Notes under the pieces: model-generated
What the model saw: the letters and a program-made list of their open reading frames with translations, nothing else
Told to the model about the DNA's origin: nothing
The model's database searches: none
Position numbers and translations under genes: made by a program
Part shown: in pieces, positions 10,834 to 20,101 of the stretch
Layout: the number at the start of each line of letters is the position of its first letter
Numbering within the stretch: position 1 is the first letter of the stretch
NCBI GenBank assembly: GCA_018114805.1
Contig: CP073042.1
Span: forward strand, 1,922,001 to 1,986,000
DNA: 64,000 bases
Reading direction: 5' to 3'
From: Candidatus Streptomyces philanthi
GTDB lineage: Bacteria; Actinomycetota; Actinomycetes; Streptomycetales; Streptomycetaceae

Positions 10834-12378
10834 CTACCGGCCGCGCTCGCCCTTCGCGCCCTCCGGGTACGGCCAGGCGTTCACCCGGCAGGTGGCGTCG
10901 CCGGTGTGCAGCAGCTTGGTCTGCTGCATCATCACCGGCGCCAGCGCCCCGTCGCTCGGGCACCCCTCGTGGTCCCGGCCGAGCCGGTGCCCCACCTCGT
11001 GGTTGATGAGCATCTGCCGGTAGATCGTCGTCTGGTCATCGCGGAACGTCTTGGCGCTCTGGGCCCACCGATAGGCGTTGATCATGATGCGCTCGGTGGC
11101 CGCCGAATCGCACGAGACGTTGTCCTGCGTGATGTCCAGGCCGGACTTGGCGCACCAGGCGGCCGTCGTCCCGGGGCTGGCCAGACTGATCACGAAGCGC
11201 GCCGACCCGGACGAGACCCGCTCGAAGGTGCGCTGACCGCCCCGGCCCCAACTGCGCTCGTCGTTCAGCGTCTTGTGCAAGGCCTTCGCGAACAGCGCTT
11301 CTTCCAGAGGCAGTTGGCTCTCCACGTCCACCCGGTAGCGCACCACCTCGCCCCGACCCGGCACCTTGTCGCCCCCCGGCACGGTGGTGAACCTGCCCGG
11401 CCCCTTCAGCTTCGGGGTCCAGCGGGTACTTGGTCGCCAACTTCTCCTCGTACGAGGGCAGGGGCGGCGGCGGAGCCGACGTGGGGCGCCCGTCCGAGCG
11501 CGCCGCCTCGCCGCCCTCGGCACGCTCCGTGGCGCCGCTGGGCTGGGTCGTGCCGCCGTCCTGCGAGTCGGCGGTCACCTGGCCGGCCACCACGACCGCG
11601 AGCACCGTGGTCGCCGCCGCGGCGGCGATCCCGGTGAAGGTGCGGCCCCTGCCACCGGCCGGCGGCGCGCCCGGCCCGGCCACGGCCGGGCCGCCCCGTG
11701 TCGTCACCGGCGCCCGCCGAGCCGCGGGTGGCCGGGCCCGTGTCCGCCTCGTCGTCTTCCTCGCGCGCCGGCGCGCCCGTTGTCTGTCGGTCCCCGGTCG
11801 TGGTCACGGCCTCCCTGGCCGAGGGCACTCCGGCGCCCTCGGCCGGCCCGCGCCGGCGACGCGTCACCTCCGCGTCGTCGGCCTCGCCGGCGCCGGGCCC
11901 GTCGAACGCCTCCAGGTACTCCCGGCGCGGCCCGGGAACGCCGCCCCGCGACCAGCCCGCCGCCGAGCGGAGCCGTCCAGCGCGCCCCAGCCGCCGCCGG
12001 GCTCGCGCTGCTCGGGGTGCCCGCCGGGGCCGCCGCCGGTCGCGGTGCCCTCGTGCGACGGCGTGCCGTGCGGTGGGGTGCCGTGCGGCGGTGTGGTGGC
12101 GGGCTCGGCCGGACCCCGCGAACGAGGAGCGCCGACGCGCGGCACGCCACGGGCCGGGGTGCCGTCGACGTACGGGACGCCGTGCGCCGGGGTGTCCGCG
12201 CGGGTCGACGCGCCGCGCGGCGCGCCCTCGCCGGACGCGGGGGCCGTGGCGGCCTGCGGGAACGTCTCTCCGTACCCCCGGGCGCGGCCAGCCGGGGGGT
12301 GTGCGGCGCGGGGCGCGGGCCGGGGACGCCGGAGCGCCCATCGCGGGGCCGCGGGCCGCGCGCGCTGTGCCTACCCAC
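10834..12378 (-). pseudogene. DUF3152 domain protein, metalloprotease-like, frameshifted
   Basis: The C-terminal domain (about 11420-10834) is a complete DUF3152 domain: RGEVVRYRVDVE, FERVSSGSARFVISLASP and the zinc-protease-like helix INHEVGHRLGRDHEGC (HExxH with a third His), ending NAWPYPEGAKGERGR. Ahead of it are a single membrane helix (FTGIAAAAATTVLAVVVAG, about 11650-11590) and a long Pro/Gly-rich cytoplasmic part that begins MGRHSARGPRPRDG at the GTG 12378. The start overlaps the hydrolase stop by eight bases. The parts lie in different frames, with changes near 12290, between 11960 and 11700, and near 11420 just before the DUF3152 domain. The expected product is a membrane-anchored extracytoplasmic protein; its substrate is unknown. 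Confidence 0.7.
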
Positions 12379-13441
12379 GCGCGGCAGCGCTCCTGCTCGC
12401 GCCCTGCTCCGCGGCGGGCCCGGTGGGCCGCGCCGGGCGCCGGCCCGGGGAACCCTCGGCTTCGACAGACTCCACGGGCTCCACGTTCGCGCGCAGTTCG
12501 AGGTCGTTCAGTAGTTCACGGAAGGCTCGCGCCACCGTTTCGGGGTACTCCATCATCGCGACGTGCCCCGCGTCGAGGAGGGTCAGCAGCCGGGCGTCAC
12601 GGAAGGCGGCCTGTGCGCGCCGGGCCATCCGCAGCGAGATGAGCTGGTCCCGCATGCCGTACACAAGCAGCGTCGGCGCGAGCACCCGCTCCGCCTGCCG
12701 CCACAGCGAGTGCTGGCCCCCGAGGGTGTACGAGTCGACCACGCCCCGCGCCGAGCGCGCCAGCACGTCCCAGAAGTACGGGAGTGCCAGCCGCCGCTCG
12801 AACTCGGCGACGGCGGCGGCCAGGTGTTGCGGGTCCACCCGCGCGGGATCGCCGTAGCACAGCACCAGCAGCTCGTGGGTGCGCCGCTCGGCCGTCCAGT
12901 CCCTGTTCAGGCGGCGGAAGAGGCGCGTGACGCCCGGCACCGCGAGCAGCGCGGTGGGCAGCGCCGTGCGCTGGGGCGGCACCTCGGGCAGCGCGGGCGA
13001 GACGAGCGCGACCGTGCGCACCAGGTCGGGCCGCGCGGCGGCGACCCGGGTGACGATCGCGCCGCCCATCGAGTTGCCGAACAGGTGCACCGGGCCGCGC
13101 CCGTCCGCCTCGACGAGGCGGACCACGGCCCTGGCGTGACTCGCCAGCGAGTACGTGCCGTCCTCGGGCGGCGGCGAGAAGCCGAACCCGGGCAGGTCGA
13201 CGGCCTCGCCGTCCACCACGTCCGTCAACTGGGCCATCAGCAGCGACCAGTTGTCGGAGGAGCCGCCGAGGCCGTGCACGAACAGGGCGGGCGGCAGGTC
13301 CGCGCGGTCGGGCGCCCGGGAGCGCACCGCCAGCGTGTACCCGGCCAGCCGCACCTCGCGCAGCCGCTCGCCGGCACCGGCCGGCTCGCCCGGCACCGAC
13401 GCGGGCACGCTGCACGGCCTTGGCGGGTCGGTGGAAGACAT
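12371..13441 (-). CDS. Alpha/beta hydrolase
   Basis: Intact, 356 residues. It shows the alpha/beta hydrolase elements in order: oxyanion loop FVHGLGGSSDNW (about 54-65), nucleophile elbow GNSMGG with Ser124, an acid candidate in YGMRDQ, and the catalytic His in DAGHVAMMEYP near residue 300. The C-terminal 45 residues are a low-complexity Pro/Ala/Glu tail. Such proteins are soluble esterases, haloperoxidase-like or meta-cleavage-type hydrolases; the substrate cannot be read from sequence. The ATG at 13441 has no ribosome site but TAACAT lies eight bases upstream, which suggests a leaderless transcript. The DUF3152 gene follows with an eight-base overlap. Confidence 0.85.
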   Translation of the reverse strand: MSSTDPPRPCSVPASVPGEPAGAGERLREVRLAGYTLAVRSRAPDRADLPPALFVHGLGGSSDNWSLLMAQLTDVVDGEAVDLPGFGFSPPPEDGTYSLASHARAVVRLVEADGRGPVHLFGNSMGGAIVTRVAAARPDLVRTVALVSPALPEVPPQRTALPTALLAVPGVTRLFRRLNRDWTAERRTHELLVLCYGDPARVDPQHLAAAVAEFERRLALPYFWDVLARSARGVVDSYTLGGQHSLWRQAERVLAPTLLVYGMRDQLISLRMARRAQAAFRDARLLTLLDAGHVAMMEYPETVARAFRELLNDLELRANVEPVESVEAEGSPGRRPARPTGPAAEQGASRSAAARG

Positions 13442-13744
13442 GGAGCAATGTTACGAGACGATCACGTGGCACGTTCGTGTGTTCGCCATCACGGGTACGA
13501 ACGACCGCGTCATCCGCCATTCCCCTTACTTGCCGCTGACTCTCCCTACCTCCTCGTACCTCCTCACTCGCCCCACCTGTCTGCGGTGCCTCCCGCACCG
13601 CTCCGGGCAGCGCGCCGGCGCCGTGATCCGGAAGCGTGGCCGTGGGAGTGCGCCAGGCCGCGCACGCGGTCGCGGCGCATAGCGCGCGACAACGACCCCT
13701 CGTAGGCTCGTATAGAGGGCGCTCGCCCTGGAAAGGGGAGCCAT
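13442..13744. other. Intergenic region, divergent promoters
   Basis: About 300 bases between the divergent hydrolase gene and the small acidic protein gene. The part next to 13441 (TAACAT) looks like a promoter for the hydrolase, and CGTATAGAGG near 13710 could serve the plus-strand gene. I see no gene. Confidence 0.4.
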
Positions 13745-14002
13745 ATGCCCATCGAGCCCATTGATCCGACCGATCTGACCGACCCCACCGATCCGCGGCA
13801 CTTTCCCGACGAGGAGCCCACCACGGACACCGACGGCGATCGGAGCGTCGAGGCGCCCGAGGCGGACAGCGCCGAGCAGCGCGCCGCCCTCGCACCCGAC
13901 CGGGACGAGCAGCCCATCGACCTCGACCCGACGGCGGCGAACCCCACCGACGTCGCCGAGCAGCACCGGACCGTGGAGATCGACGAAGAGGACTACCGAT
14001 GA
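13745..14002 (+). CDS. Small acidic protein of unknown function
   Basis: An 85-residue protein starting at ATG 13745 behind GGAAAGGGGAGCC. It is strikingly acidic and Pro/Thr/Asp-rich: IDPTDLTDPTDP near the N-terminus, an IDLDPTAANPTD echo in the middle, and the end VEIDEEDYR. There is no membrane segment, Cys or recognisable domain; most of it should be disordered. The strong ribosome site supports a real gene. It precedes a TetR gene on the same strand with 138 bases between. Function unknown. Confidence 0.6.
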   Translation: MPIEPIDPTDLTDPTDPRHFPDEEPTTDTDGDRSVEAPEADSAEQRAALAPDRDEQPIDLDPTAANPTDVAEQHRTVEIDEEDYR

Positions 14003-14140
14003 TCCATACCTTTTGTCGGCTTCCCCCGGTGCCCGGTCCGTGAAATTCTCCGCACGGGCCGCGCGCGCCTCGGTTACCCAAAAGTTACGATGGCGGCCGC
14101 GGTGAACACCGTGCACGGAACGACCAACCTGGGAGGCGGC

Positions 14141-14794
14141 GTGACAGCCATCGAGCAGACCGAGGCGCGCCCACGAGGCACGCGCCTGCCGCGCCGAGCC
14201 CGACGTCATCAGCTCCTGGGCGCTGCCCAGGAGGTCTTCGTCGCGCAGGGCTACCACGCCGCGGCGATGGACGACATCGCCGAGCACGCCGGGGTCAGCA
14301 AGCCGGTGCTCTACCAGCACTTCCCTGGCAAGCTCGACCTCTACCTGGCCCTGCTGGACCAGCACTGTGAGGCGCTGCTGCAGGCGGTGCGCACCGCGCT
14401 CGCCTCGACGACCGACAACAAGCTGCGCGTCACGGCGACGATGGACGCGTACTTCGCCTACGTCGAGGCCGAGGGCGGCGCCTTCCGCCTCGTCTTCGAG
14501 TCCGACCTGACCAACGAGCCCGCGGTGCGCGAACGCGTGGACCGCGTCTCGCTCCAGTGCGCCGAGGCGATCTCCGAGGTGATCGCCGAGGACACCGGGC
14601 TGCCGTCCGACCAGTCCATGCTGCTGGCCGTCGCGCTCGGCGGCGTCTCGCAGGTCGTCGCGCGCTACTGGCTCTCCAGCAAGAGCGACATCCCGCGCAA
14701 CACCGCGGTGCAGCTCGTCACCTCGCTGGCCTGGCGGGGCATCGCGGGCTTCCCGCTGCACGGCGCGGACGGCCAGGGCCCGGAGGCGGGCTAG
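14141..14794 (+). CDS. TetR/AcrR family transcriptional regulator
   Basis: A DNA-binding repressor type protein of 217 residues. The N-terminal helix-turn-helix reads QLLGAAQEVFVAQGYHAAAM then DDIAEHAGVSKPVLYQHFP, a textbook TetR domain; the rest is an all-helical ligand and dimer domain. I chose GTG 14141 because GGGAGG lies four bases upstream; an in-frame ATG at 14090 has no ribosome site. No target is obvious: the neighbours are a small acidic protein upstream and a DUF3107 gene downstream. The stop is TAG, followed by a hairpin terminator. Confidence 0.85.
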   Translation: MTAIEQTEARPRGTRLPRRARRHQLLGAAQEVFVAQGYHAAAMDDIAEHAGVSKPVLYQHFPGKLDLYLALLDQHCEALLQAVRTALASTTDNKLRVTATMDAYFAYVEAEGGAFRLVFESDLTNEPAVRERVDRVSLQCAEAISEVIAEDTGLPSDQSMLLAVALGGVSQVVARYWLSSKSDIPRNTAVQLVTSLAWRGIAGFPLHGADGQGPEAG

Positions 14795-14850
14795 CCGCCC
14801 CGACCCGCGGCCCGCCCCGACCGGCGGGCCGTCCCCAGCACCGCGCCGGG

Positions 14851-14890
14851 CGCCCGCTCCGGCCGCCGTCACAGGTGGCCGGAGCGGGCG
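14851..14890 (+). terminator. Hairpin terminator after the TetR gene
   Basis: Fourteen-base perfect arms, CGCCCGCTCCGGCC at 14851-14864 and its complement at 14877-14890, 57 bases past the TetR stop, with no U-tract. Confidence 0.6.
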
Positions 14891-14997
14891 TCGCGCACGC
14901 GCCGGGCCGCCCGCGCGCGACGGTGATCGTCCACGGACCCCCGGACCCGCCGCGCGTTGCGGCTAATGTGTCCGTACGGCGCGGGAACCGCGCACCT

Positions 14998-15018
14998 CCC
15001 CTGGCCGGTGGCCAGGGG
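14998..15018 (+). promoter_or_regulatory. Perfect hairpin in the 5' leader of the DUF3107 gene
   Basis: CCCCTGGCC-GGT-GGCCAGGGG, nine-base perfect arms with a three-base loop, between a likely -10 element (TAATGT near 14965) and the ribosome site GGAGGGAC at 15032-15039. It would form at the start of the message, about 20 bases before the ATG, so it could protect the RNA or affect translation. Confidence 0.4.
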
Positions 15019-15040
15019 AAACCCGGACCGTCGGAGGGAC

Positions 15041-15274
15041 ATGGCCGTGGAGGTCAAGATCGGCGTGCAGCACGCGCCTCGCGAGATCGTCTTGGAGAGC
15101 GAGCAGTCTGCCGAGGAGGTGGAGCGCGCCGTCGCTGACGCGCTCGGTGGCAAGGCGCAGTTGCTGAGCCTGGTGGACGAGCACGGCCGCAGGGTCCTCG
15201 TCCCGGCCGACCGGCTCGCCTACGTGGAGATCGGCGAGCAGTCGGCCCGCAAGGTCGGTTTCAGCGCGCTCTGA
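15041..15274 (+). CDS. DUF3107 domain protein
   Basis: A 77-residue protein beginning MAVEVKIGVQHAPREI, the conserved start of the actinobacterial DUF3107 family, and ending RKVGFSAL. Family members are small, soluble and of unknown function; the sequence predicts a mixed alpha/beta fold with a central Glu-rich helix (SEQSAEEVERAVADAL). The ATG at 15041 follows GGAGGGAC at ideal spacing. It is transcribed alone, with a leader hairpin before it and a strong terminator after it. Confidence 0.88.
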   Translation: MAVEVKIGVQHAPREIVLESEQSAEEVERAVADALGGKAQLLSLVDEHGRRVLVPADRLAYVEIGEQSARKVGFSAL

Positions 15275-15333
15275 GACCCGGGCTCCGCTTCTTCGGCCCT
15301 CGGGGCCACAGCGGTCGGCCTTCGGGCCGCAGA

Positions 15334-15375
15334 CGACGGTGGGGTCGGTGGATCAATCCACCGACCCCACCGTCG
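15334..15375. terminator. Long perfect inverted repeat, bidirectional terminator
   Basis: Twenty-base perfect arms (15334-15353 and 15356-15375) with a two-base CA centre, 60 bases after the DUF3107 stop. It is the longest perfect palindrome I noticed in the window. Position fits a terminator of the DUF3107 message; there is no U-tract. Confidence 0.65.
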
Positions 15376-15468
15376 ATGTGTCGACAAAGATTGTCACCGG
15401 CGCGCGCCGGGTAGTACGGCTAGGACCGATTTGCGACTGCTCAACGGCTCGCGCGGGAGGAAAAGCAC

Positions 15469-15738
15469 ATGATCCTGGAAGCGCTCGGTTCGGTACTGAT
15501 CGGCCTCGCCGTCGCCGTCGCGGCGCTCCGCTGGTTGCCGCGGCAACTGCCCTCGACCCCGCTGGTCCTGTCCACCGGCCCCGGCGCCGCGCTGTTCGGG
15601 GCCCTGCTCGGACACTCGGTGCTCGGCGACGGCCACCCCACGGCGACCCTGACGGCCTCGCTGATCATGGCCGTGGCCCTGCTGTCGCTCCTCGTCCGCC
15701 GTCCCGGCGGGCGGCTGCGCCGCTCCGCGGCGGCCTGA
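15469..15738 (+). CDS. Small integral membrane protein
   Basis: An 89-residue protein with an ATG behind GGGAGGAAAAGCAC. Three hydrophobic stretches (residues about 2-20, 33-52 and 62-76) separated by short loops, and a basic tail RRPGGRLRRS, indicate two or three membrane helices with the C-terminus inside by the positive-inside rule. No known domain. It stands alone between a terminator and a convergent ferritin-like gene. Confidence 0.65.
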   Translation: MILEALGSVLIGLAVAVAALRWLPRQLPSTPLVLSTGPGAALFGALLGHSVLGDGHPTATLTASLIMAVALLSLLVRRPGGRLRRSAAA

Positions 15739-15863
15739 GAAGCCGGGGAGCGGAGCCCGACGGCCCGACTCGACAGACCAGTCCGACGACCAGCCCGGCC
15801 CACACACGCCCAGCGCCCGCCCCGGCCCCACGGCCGGGGCGCGCCGCTGTGGGGCCGGCCGCC

Positions 15864-16610
15864 TCAGGCCGAGAGGCCGAGCGCGGCCATCCGCTTGGTG
15901 TGCACCTCGGTGATCCGCGAGAACATCCGGCCGACCTCGGCCAGGTCGAAGCCGTCGGCCACGCCGCCCACCAGCATCGTGGACAGCGCGTCGCGGTCGG
16001 CGACCACCCGCTGCGCCTGCGAGAGCGCCTCGCCCATCAGCCGCCGCGCCCACAGCGCCAGCCGTCCGCCGACCCGCGGGTCAGCCTGGATGGCGGCGCG
16101 CACCTTCTCCACCGCGAAGGACGCGTGCCCGGTGTCGTCCAGCACCTGGAGCACCAGGTCACGGGTGTCGGTGTCGAGCCGGGTGGCCACCTCGCGGTAG
16201 AAGTCGCTGGCGATCGAGTCGCCGACGTACGCCTTGACCAGGCCCTCGAGCCAGTCCGACGGCGCCGTCTGGCGGTGGAACTCGTCCAGCGCGGCGGCGA
16301 AGGGCTCCATGGCCTCGTTCGGCTCCGCCTCGATAGCCGCGATCCGGTCCCGCAACCGCTCGAAGTGGTGGAACTCGGCCGACGCCATCTTCGCCAGCTC
16401 CGCCTTGTCGTCGATGGTCGGCGCGAGCTTGGCGTCCTCCGCGAGCCGTTCGAAGGCGGCCAGCTCGCCGTAGGCGAGGGCGCCGAGCAGGTCGATGACC
16501 GCGGCCCGGTACTGCGGCTCAGCGGACGCCTGCGCCCAGTCCTGGGCGACGATACCGGTGCTCTCGGGGGCGTCGTCGGGCGTGCTGTCAGCGGCTTTGG
16601 GCGTCTCCAT
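15864..16610 (-). CDS. Ferritin-like fold protein (MiaE-like domain)
   Basis: A soluble helical protein of 248 residues. Glu/His-containing helices such as ALAYGELAAFERLAEDA and ASAEFHHFERLRDRI match the four-helix di-iron ferritin-like fold (I recall it as the MiaE_2 family), in which paired Glu and ExxH motifs bind two irons. Whether it hydroxylates tRNA as MiaE does is unknown. ATG 16610 (METPKAAD) is chosen; GTG 16619 three codons upstream is also possible. A TATTGT-like element immediately upstream suggests a very short or absent leader. It is divergent from the DEAD-box helicase gene. Confidence 0.8.
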   Translation of the reverse strand: METPKAADSTPDDAPESTGIVAQDWAQASAEPQYRAAVIDLLGALAYGELAAFERLAEDAKLAPTIDDKAELAKMASAEFHHFERLRDRIAAIEAEPNEAMEPFAAALDEFHRQTAPSDWLEGLVKAYVGDSIASDFYREVATRLDTDTRDLVLQVLDDTGHASFAVEKVRAAIQADPRVGGRLALWARRLMGEALSQAQRVVADRDALSTMLVGGVADGFDLAEVGRMFSRITEVHTKRMAALGLSA

Positions 16611-16901
16611 GACGCGCACAATAGTCCGCCTGAGGGCGCGCGGAAGCCCCTGGTCAGCCCCGGCGGTCCCGGGCGGAGCGGAGTGTGTTCATAGTCGCAC
16701 TCAAACAAGCCTCCGCATGGAGCCCCGTATCCGGGGTAGAGTGGTAAAGAGCCTGCCCATCATCGGCGGGTCGTTCCACGCATGCGGATGCCCGGTCGGT
16801 GGCCCGATCGGCTCCAAATCGACCGCCCTTCACGCGGCGCGTATGAGACATACGTACGGCGAGAGGGAACCGCTCGCGGTGTGCGCGCCTGAGCGGAGGC
16901 A

Positions 16902-18767
16902 GTGGTCCCGCGCCATCCGGCCCGTCCCCGGTCGGCCAAGTACCCGGTGCGGTACGACCCCCTTCGCCGCCTCGCGCCGCGTCTCACAGAAGAGGCAAGC
17001 ATCCTGTCTACGTTCAGAGAACTCGGGATTCTCCCCGAGACCGCCGAGGCCCTTGAGGCCGTCGGCATCACGTCCCCCTTCCCAATCCAGGAGATGACGC
17101 TCCCGGTGACCCTCAGCGGCTCCGACGTCATCGGCCAGGCCAAGACCGGCACCGGCAAGACGCTCGGCTTCGGTCTCCCCCTGCTGGAGCGGGTCACCGT
17201 GCCCGCCGACGTCGAGGCCGGCCGGGCCACGCCCGACCAGCTCTCCGACGCCCCGCAGGCACTCGTGGTCGTTCCCACCCGCGAGCTGTGCCAGCAGGTG
17301 ACCAACGACCTGCTGACCGCCGGCAAGGTACGTAACGTGCGCGTCCTGTCGATCTACGGCGGCCGGGCCTACGAGCCCCAAGTCGAGGCGCTCAGGAAGG
17401 GCGTCGACGTGATCGTCGGCACCCCGGGCCGCCTGCTCGACCTCGCCGGACAGAAGAAGCTCAACCTCTCCGAGATCCGCGGCCTCGTCCTCGACGAGGC
17501 CGACGAGATGTTGGACCTGGGCTTCCTGCCCGACGTCGAGAAGATCATCCAGTTCCTGCCGGCCCGCCGGCAGACCATGCTGTTCTCGGCGACCATGCCG
17601 GGCGCGGTCATCTCGCTCGCGCGCCGCTACATGTCGCAGCCCACGCACATCCGCGCCACCGCGCCGGACGACGAGGGCCAGACCGTCGCCAACATCACCC
17701 AGAACGTCTTCCGCGCCCACTCCATGGACAAGCCGGAGATGGTCGCGCGCATCCTGCAGGCCGACGGCCGCGGCTTGGCGATGATCTTCTGCCGTACCAA
17801 GCGCACCGCCGCCGACATCGCCGAGCAGCTCTCGCGCCGGGGCTTCGCCTCCGGCGCCGTCCACGGCGACCTCGGCCAGGGCGCGCGCGAGCAGGCGCTG
17901 CGCGCCTTCCGCAACGGCAAGGTCGACGTCCTGGTCTGCACCGACGTCGCGGCCCGCGGCATCGATGTCGAGGGCGTGACCCACGTCATCAACTACCAGT
18001 CTCCCGAGGACGAGAAGACCTACCTGCACCGCATCGGCCGCACCGGCCGCGCGGGCAACTCCGGCATCGCGATCACCCTGGTGGACTGGGACGACATCCC
18101 CCGCTGGAAGCTGATCAACAAGGCGCTCGACCTGCCGTTCGACGAGCCCGAGGAGACGTACTCCACCTCGGAGCACCTCTACGAGTTGCTGTCCATCCCG
18201 ACCGGTACCAAGGGCATACTGCCGCGGGCCGAGCGGACCAGGGCCGGGCTCGCCGCCGAGGAGGTCGAGGACCTCGGCGAGACCGGCGGCCGGGACGCGC
18301 GCGGTCGCAAGCCCGCCGCCACGCCTGCGGAGCGCGAGCGTCCGGCGCGCAGCCGCCGGCCGCGCCAGCGCCGGCGCACCCGTGGCGGCCAGGACCTGGA
18401 CGGCGCGGCCGACGCCACGACGACCACCGAGGCCGTGGCCAAGGCCGGCGACGCGCTGGCGGTGGCCGACGGCACCGCCAGCGCCGAGCCGAGCGTCGCG
18501 CGCCAGCCGCGCCGCCGCCGGCGCACCCGCTCCGGGACGGCCGAGGCCAAGCCGGTGACGGACGTCGCGTCCGAGGCCAGCGCCCCGGCGAAGCGGTCGC
18601 GCCCGGCTCGCAAGACCGCCGCGACCCGTACCGCCGCGACCGCCGCCGGCGAGGCCGGTGCGCGCGAGGCGGCCGGCGCCGAGGCCGGCGAGGCCCCGGC
18701 CAAGCCGCGCCGCCGTCGCACCCGCAGCCGCGCCGCGGCCGGCTCCGAGGCCACTCAGGAGAGCTGA
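16902..18767 (+). CDS. DEAD-box ATP-dependent RNA helicase
   Basis: An intact 621-residue RNA helicase. All core motifs are visible: PIQ (Q motif, residues 61-63), AKTGTGKT (Walker A, 80-87), PTRELC, TPGR, DEAD (198-201), SAT (229-231), DVAARGIDV and HRIGRTGRAG (376-385). It would unwind structured RNA for ribosome assembly or decay at low temperature. The C-terminal 170 residues are an Ala/Arg/Lys-rich tail with repeats of the type RQRRRTRG and RRRRTRS, expected to bind RNA without specificity. GTG 16902 is preceded by GGAGG but at very short spacing; a start further down, near the STFRELGI block, is possible. A hairpin terminator follows. Confidence 0.93.
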   Translation: MVPRHPARPRSAKYPVRYDPLRRLAPRLTEEASILSTFRELGILPETAEALEAVGITSPFPIQEMTLPVTLSGSDVIGQAKTGTGKTLGFGLPLLERVTVPADVEAGRATPDQLSDAPQALVVVPTRELCQQVTNDLLTAGKVRNVRVLSIYGGRAYEPQVEALRKGVDVIVGTPGRLLDLAGQKKLNLSEIRGLVLDEADEMLDLGFLPDVEKIIQFLPARRQTMLFSATMPGAVISLARRYMSQPTHIRATAPDDEGQTVANITQNVFRAHSMDKPEMVARILQADGRGLAMIFCRTKRTAADIAEQLSRRGFASGAVHGDLGQGAREQALRAFRNGKVDVLVCTDVAARGIDVEGVTHVINYQSPEDEKTYLHRIGRTGRAGNSGIAITLVDWDDIPRWKLINKALDLPFDEPEETYSTSEHLYELLSIPTGTKGILPRAERTRAGLAAEEVEDLGETGGRDARGRKPAATPAERERPARSRRPRQRRRTRGGQDLDGAADATTTTEAVAKAGDALAVADGTASAEPSVARQPRRRRRTRSGTAEAKPVTDVASEASAPAKRSRPARKTAATRTAATAAGEAGAREAAGAEAGEAPAKPRRRRTRSRAAAGSEATQES

Positions 18768-18789
18768 CCGCGCGCCCCGCACGGCACCG

Positions 18790-18834
18790 AGGCCGAGGGC
18801 CCGACGACGCACCAGCGTCTCGGGCCCTCGGCCT
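18790..18834 (+). terminator. Hairpin terminator after the DEAD-box gene
   Basis: Fifteen-base perfect arms starting AGGCCGAGGGCCCGA (18790-18804) pair with 18820-18834; an inner GACGC/GCGTC pair extends the stem. It lies 23 bases past the stop. Confidence 0.65.
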
Positions 18835-19000
18835 TCGCGCCGCCCGCGCGCCCGTCCACGCCGGCCGGACACCCCGCCCCGGCGTCCACTCCCGCGCGCG
18901 GGGAACGGCGGGCGCCGGGGCAGGCGCGGCGGGGCGAACCCTCGGCGACGAGCCCGTTGCCGGCCGGCCGCCGTCGCCGCCTCGGGTTAGCCTGGACCGC

Positions 19001-19912
19001 ATGAGCAGGCCGCCCCACCTCGACCTCCCGCCGCACGCCCGGGCGTACGCGCTGCCCACCGAGCGCGGCCCCTTCGCGGTGCACGACGGGCTCCCCGAGG
19101 GGGCGACGACCGGGACGGCGCTGCTGTTGCCGGGGTTCACCGGCAGCAAGGAGGACTTCATCACGCTGCTCGCCCCGCTGACCGAGGCCGGGTTCCGGGT
19201 GGTGACCGTGGACGGCCGCGGGCAGTACGAGAGCGACGGGCCGGCCGACGAGTCGGCGTACGCGCGCGGAGTTGGCCCGGGACGTGCTGGCGCAGGCCGC
19301 CGCGGTCGGCGACGGCCGCCCCGTACACCTGCTCGGGCACTCGCTGGGCGGCCTCATCGCCCGCTCCGCCGTGCTGCGCGAACCGGCGGCGTTCGCCTCG
19401 CTCACGTTGATGAGCGCGGGGCCCGCCGCGGTGGTCGAGAGCCAGCAGGCCAGGTTGCGGCTGCTGACCGAGGCGCTGGCGGCGTGGGAGATGGCCGAGG
19501 TGTGGCGGGCGATGCGGCGGCTCGATCCGCCGGAGGCCGCCGACGCGAGCGAGCCGGCGGCCGTACGGGAGTTCCTCCAGCGCCGCTGGCTGGCCACCCG
19601 ACGGGAACAACTGGCCTGCAACGCGCGGCAGTTGATGACCGAGGAGGACCGCGTGGCGGAGCTGGCCGAGGTGGCGTTGCCGGTGCACGTGTTGTCCAGC
19701 GCCGTCGACTACGTCTGGCCCGTGTCGCGGATGGACGCGATGGCGGCCAGGCTCGGGGCCCACCGCACCGTGATCGCGGGCGCGGAGCACTCCCACGCGG
19801 TGGACCGGCCGGCCGAGACGGCCCGCGCCCTGGTCGACTTCTGGCGCGCGGCCGGCCCGCACCCCGGCGACCGCGCGCCGCCCGGCCGAGCCCGCGCACG
19901 CCCGCGCCCTGA
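19001..19912 (+). pseudogene. Alpha/beta hydrolase, frameshifted
   Basis: The start MSRPPHLDLPPHARAYALP leads to an alpha/beta hydrolase: oxyanion loop LLLPGFTGSKEDF, VVTVDGRGQYESDG, then in another frame the nucleophile elbow LGHSLGGL, an acid candidate in the SAVDYVWP strand and the His in AGAEHSHAVDRP. The break is at about 19270, where GCGCGCGG stands for the expected GCGCGCGCGG: two bases of a CG repeat are missing inside SAYARAELARDVL. After the break the frame is open to 20165, inside the next gene, but recognisable homology ends near 19860, so a second shift may restore the stop at 19912. The right end is therefore uncertain. Confidence 0.68.
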
Positions 19913-20101
19913 CTGCGCGCGACCCGACTGCCAATCCGCCAATATTCCCGCTCTGACCAGCGGAAATCCTTCGCCGCCAGGGCCTGACCGCGACGGTTGC
20001 GGTCGGCGGTCCCGGCAGGTCACGCTTCATGACGCTCCGTGTACCGCGGGGTTACAGGACCCGTCGTCCCCGATGACCCGGGTAGAAAGCGAGAGGTCCC
20101 G

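Noticed and set aside
13526..14872. A 448-codon minus-strand frame
   Set aside because: It is the mirror of the TetR gene and neighbours, with Arg/Gly/Val-rich shadow composition and no ribosome site.
16830..18872. A 680-codon minus-strand frame
   Set aside because: Exact antisense of the DEAD-box helicase; the composition is that of a shadow frame.
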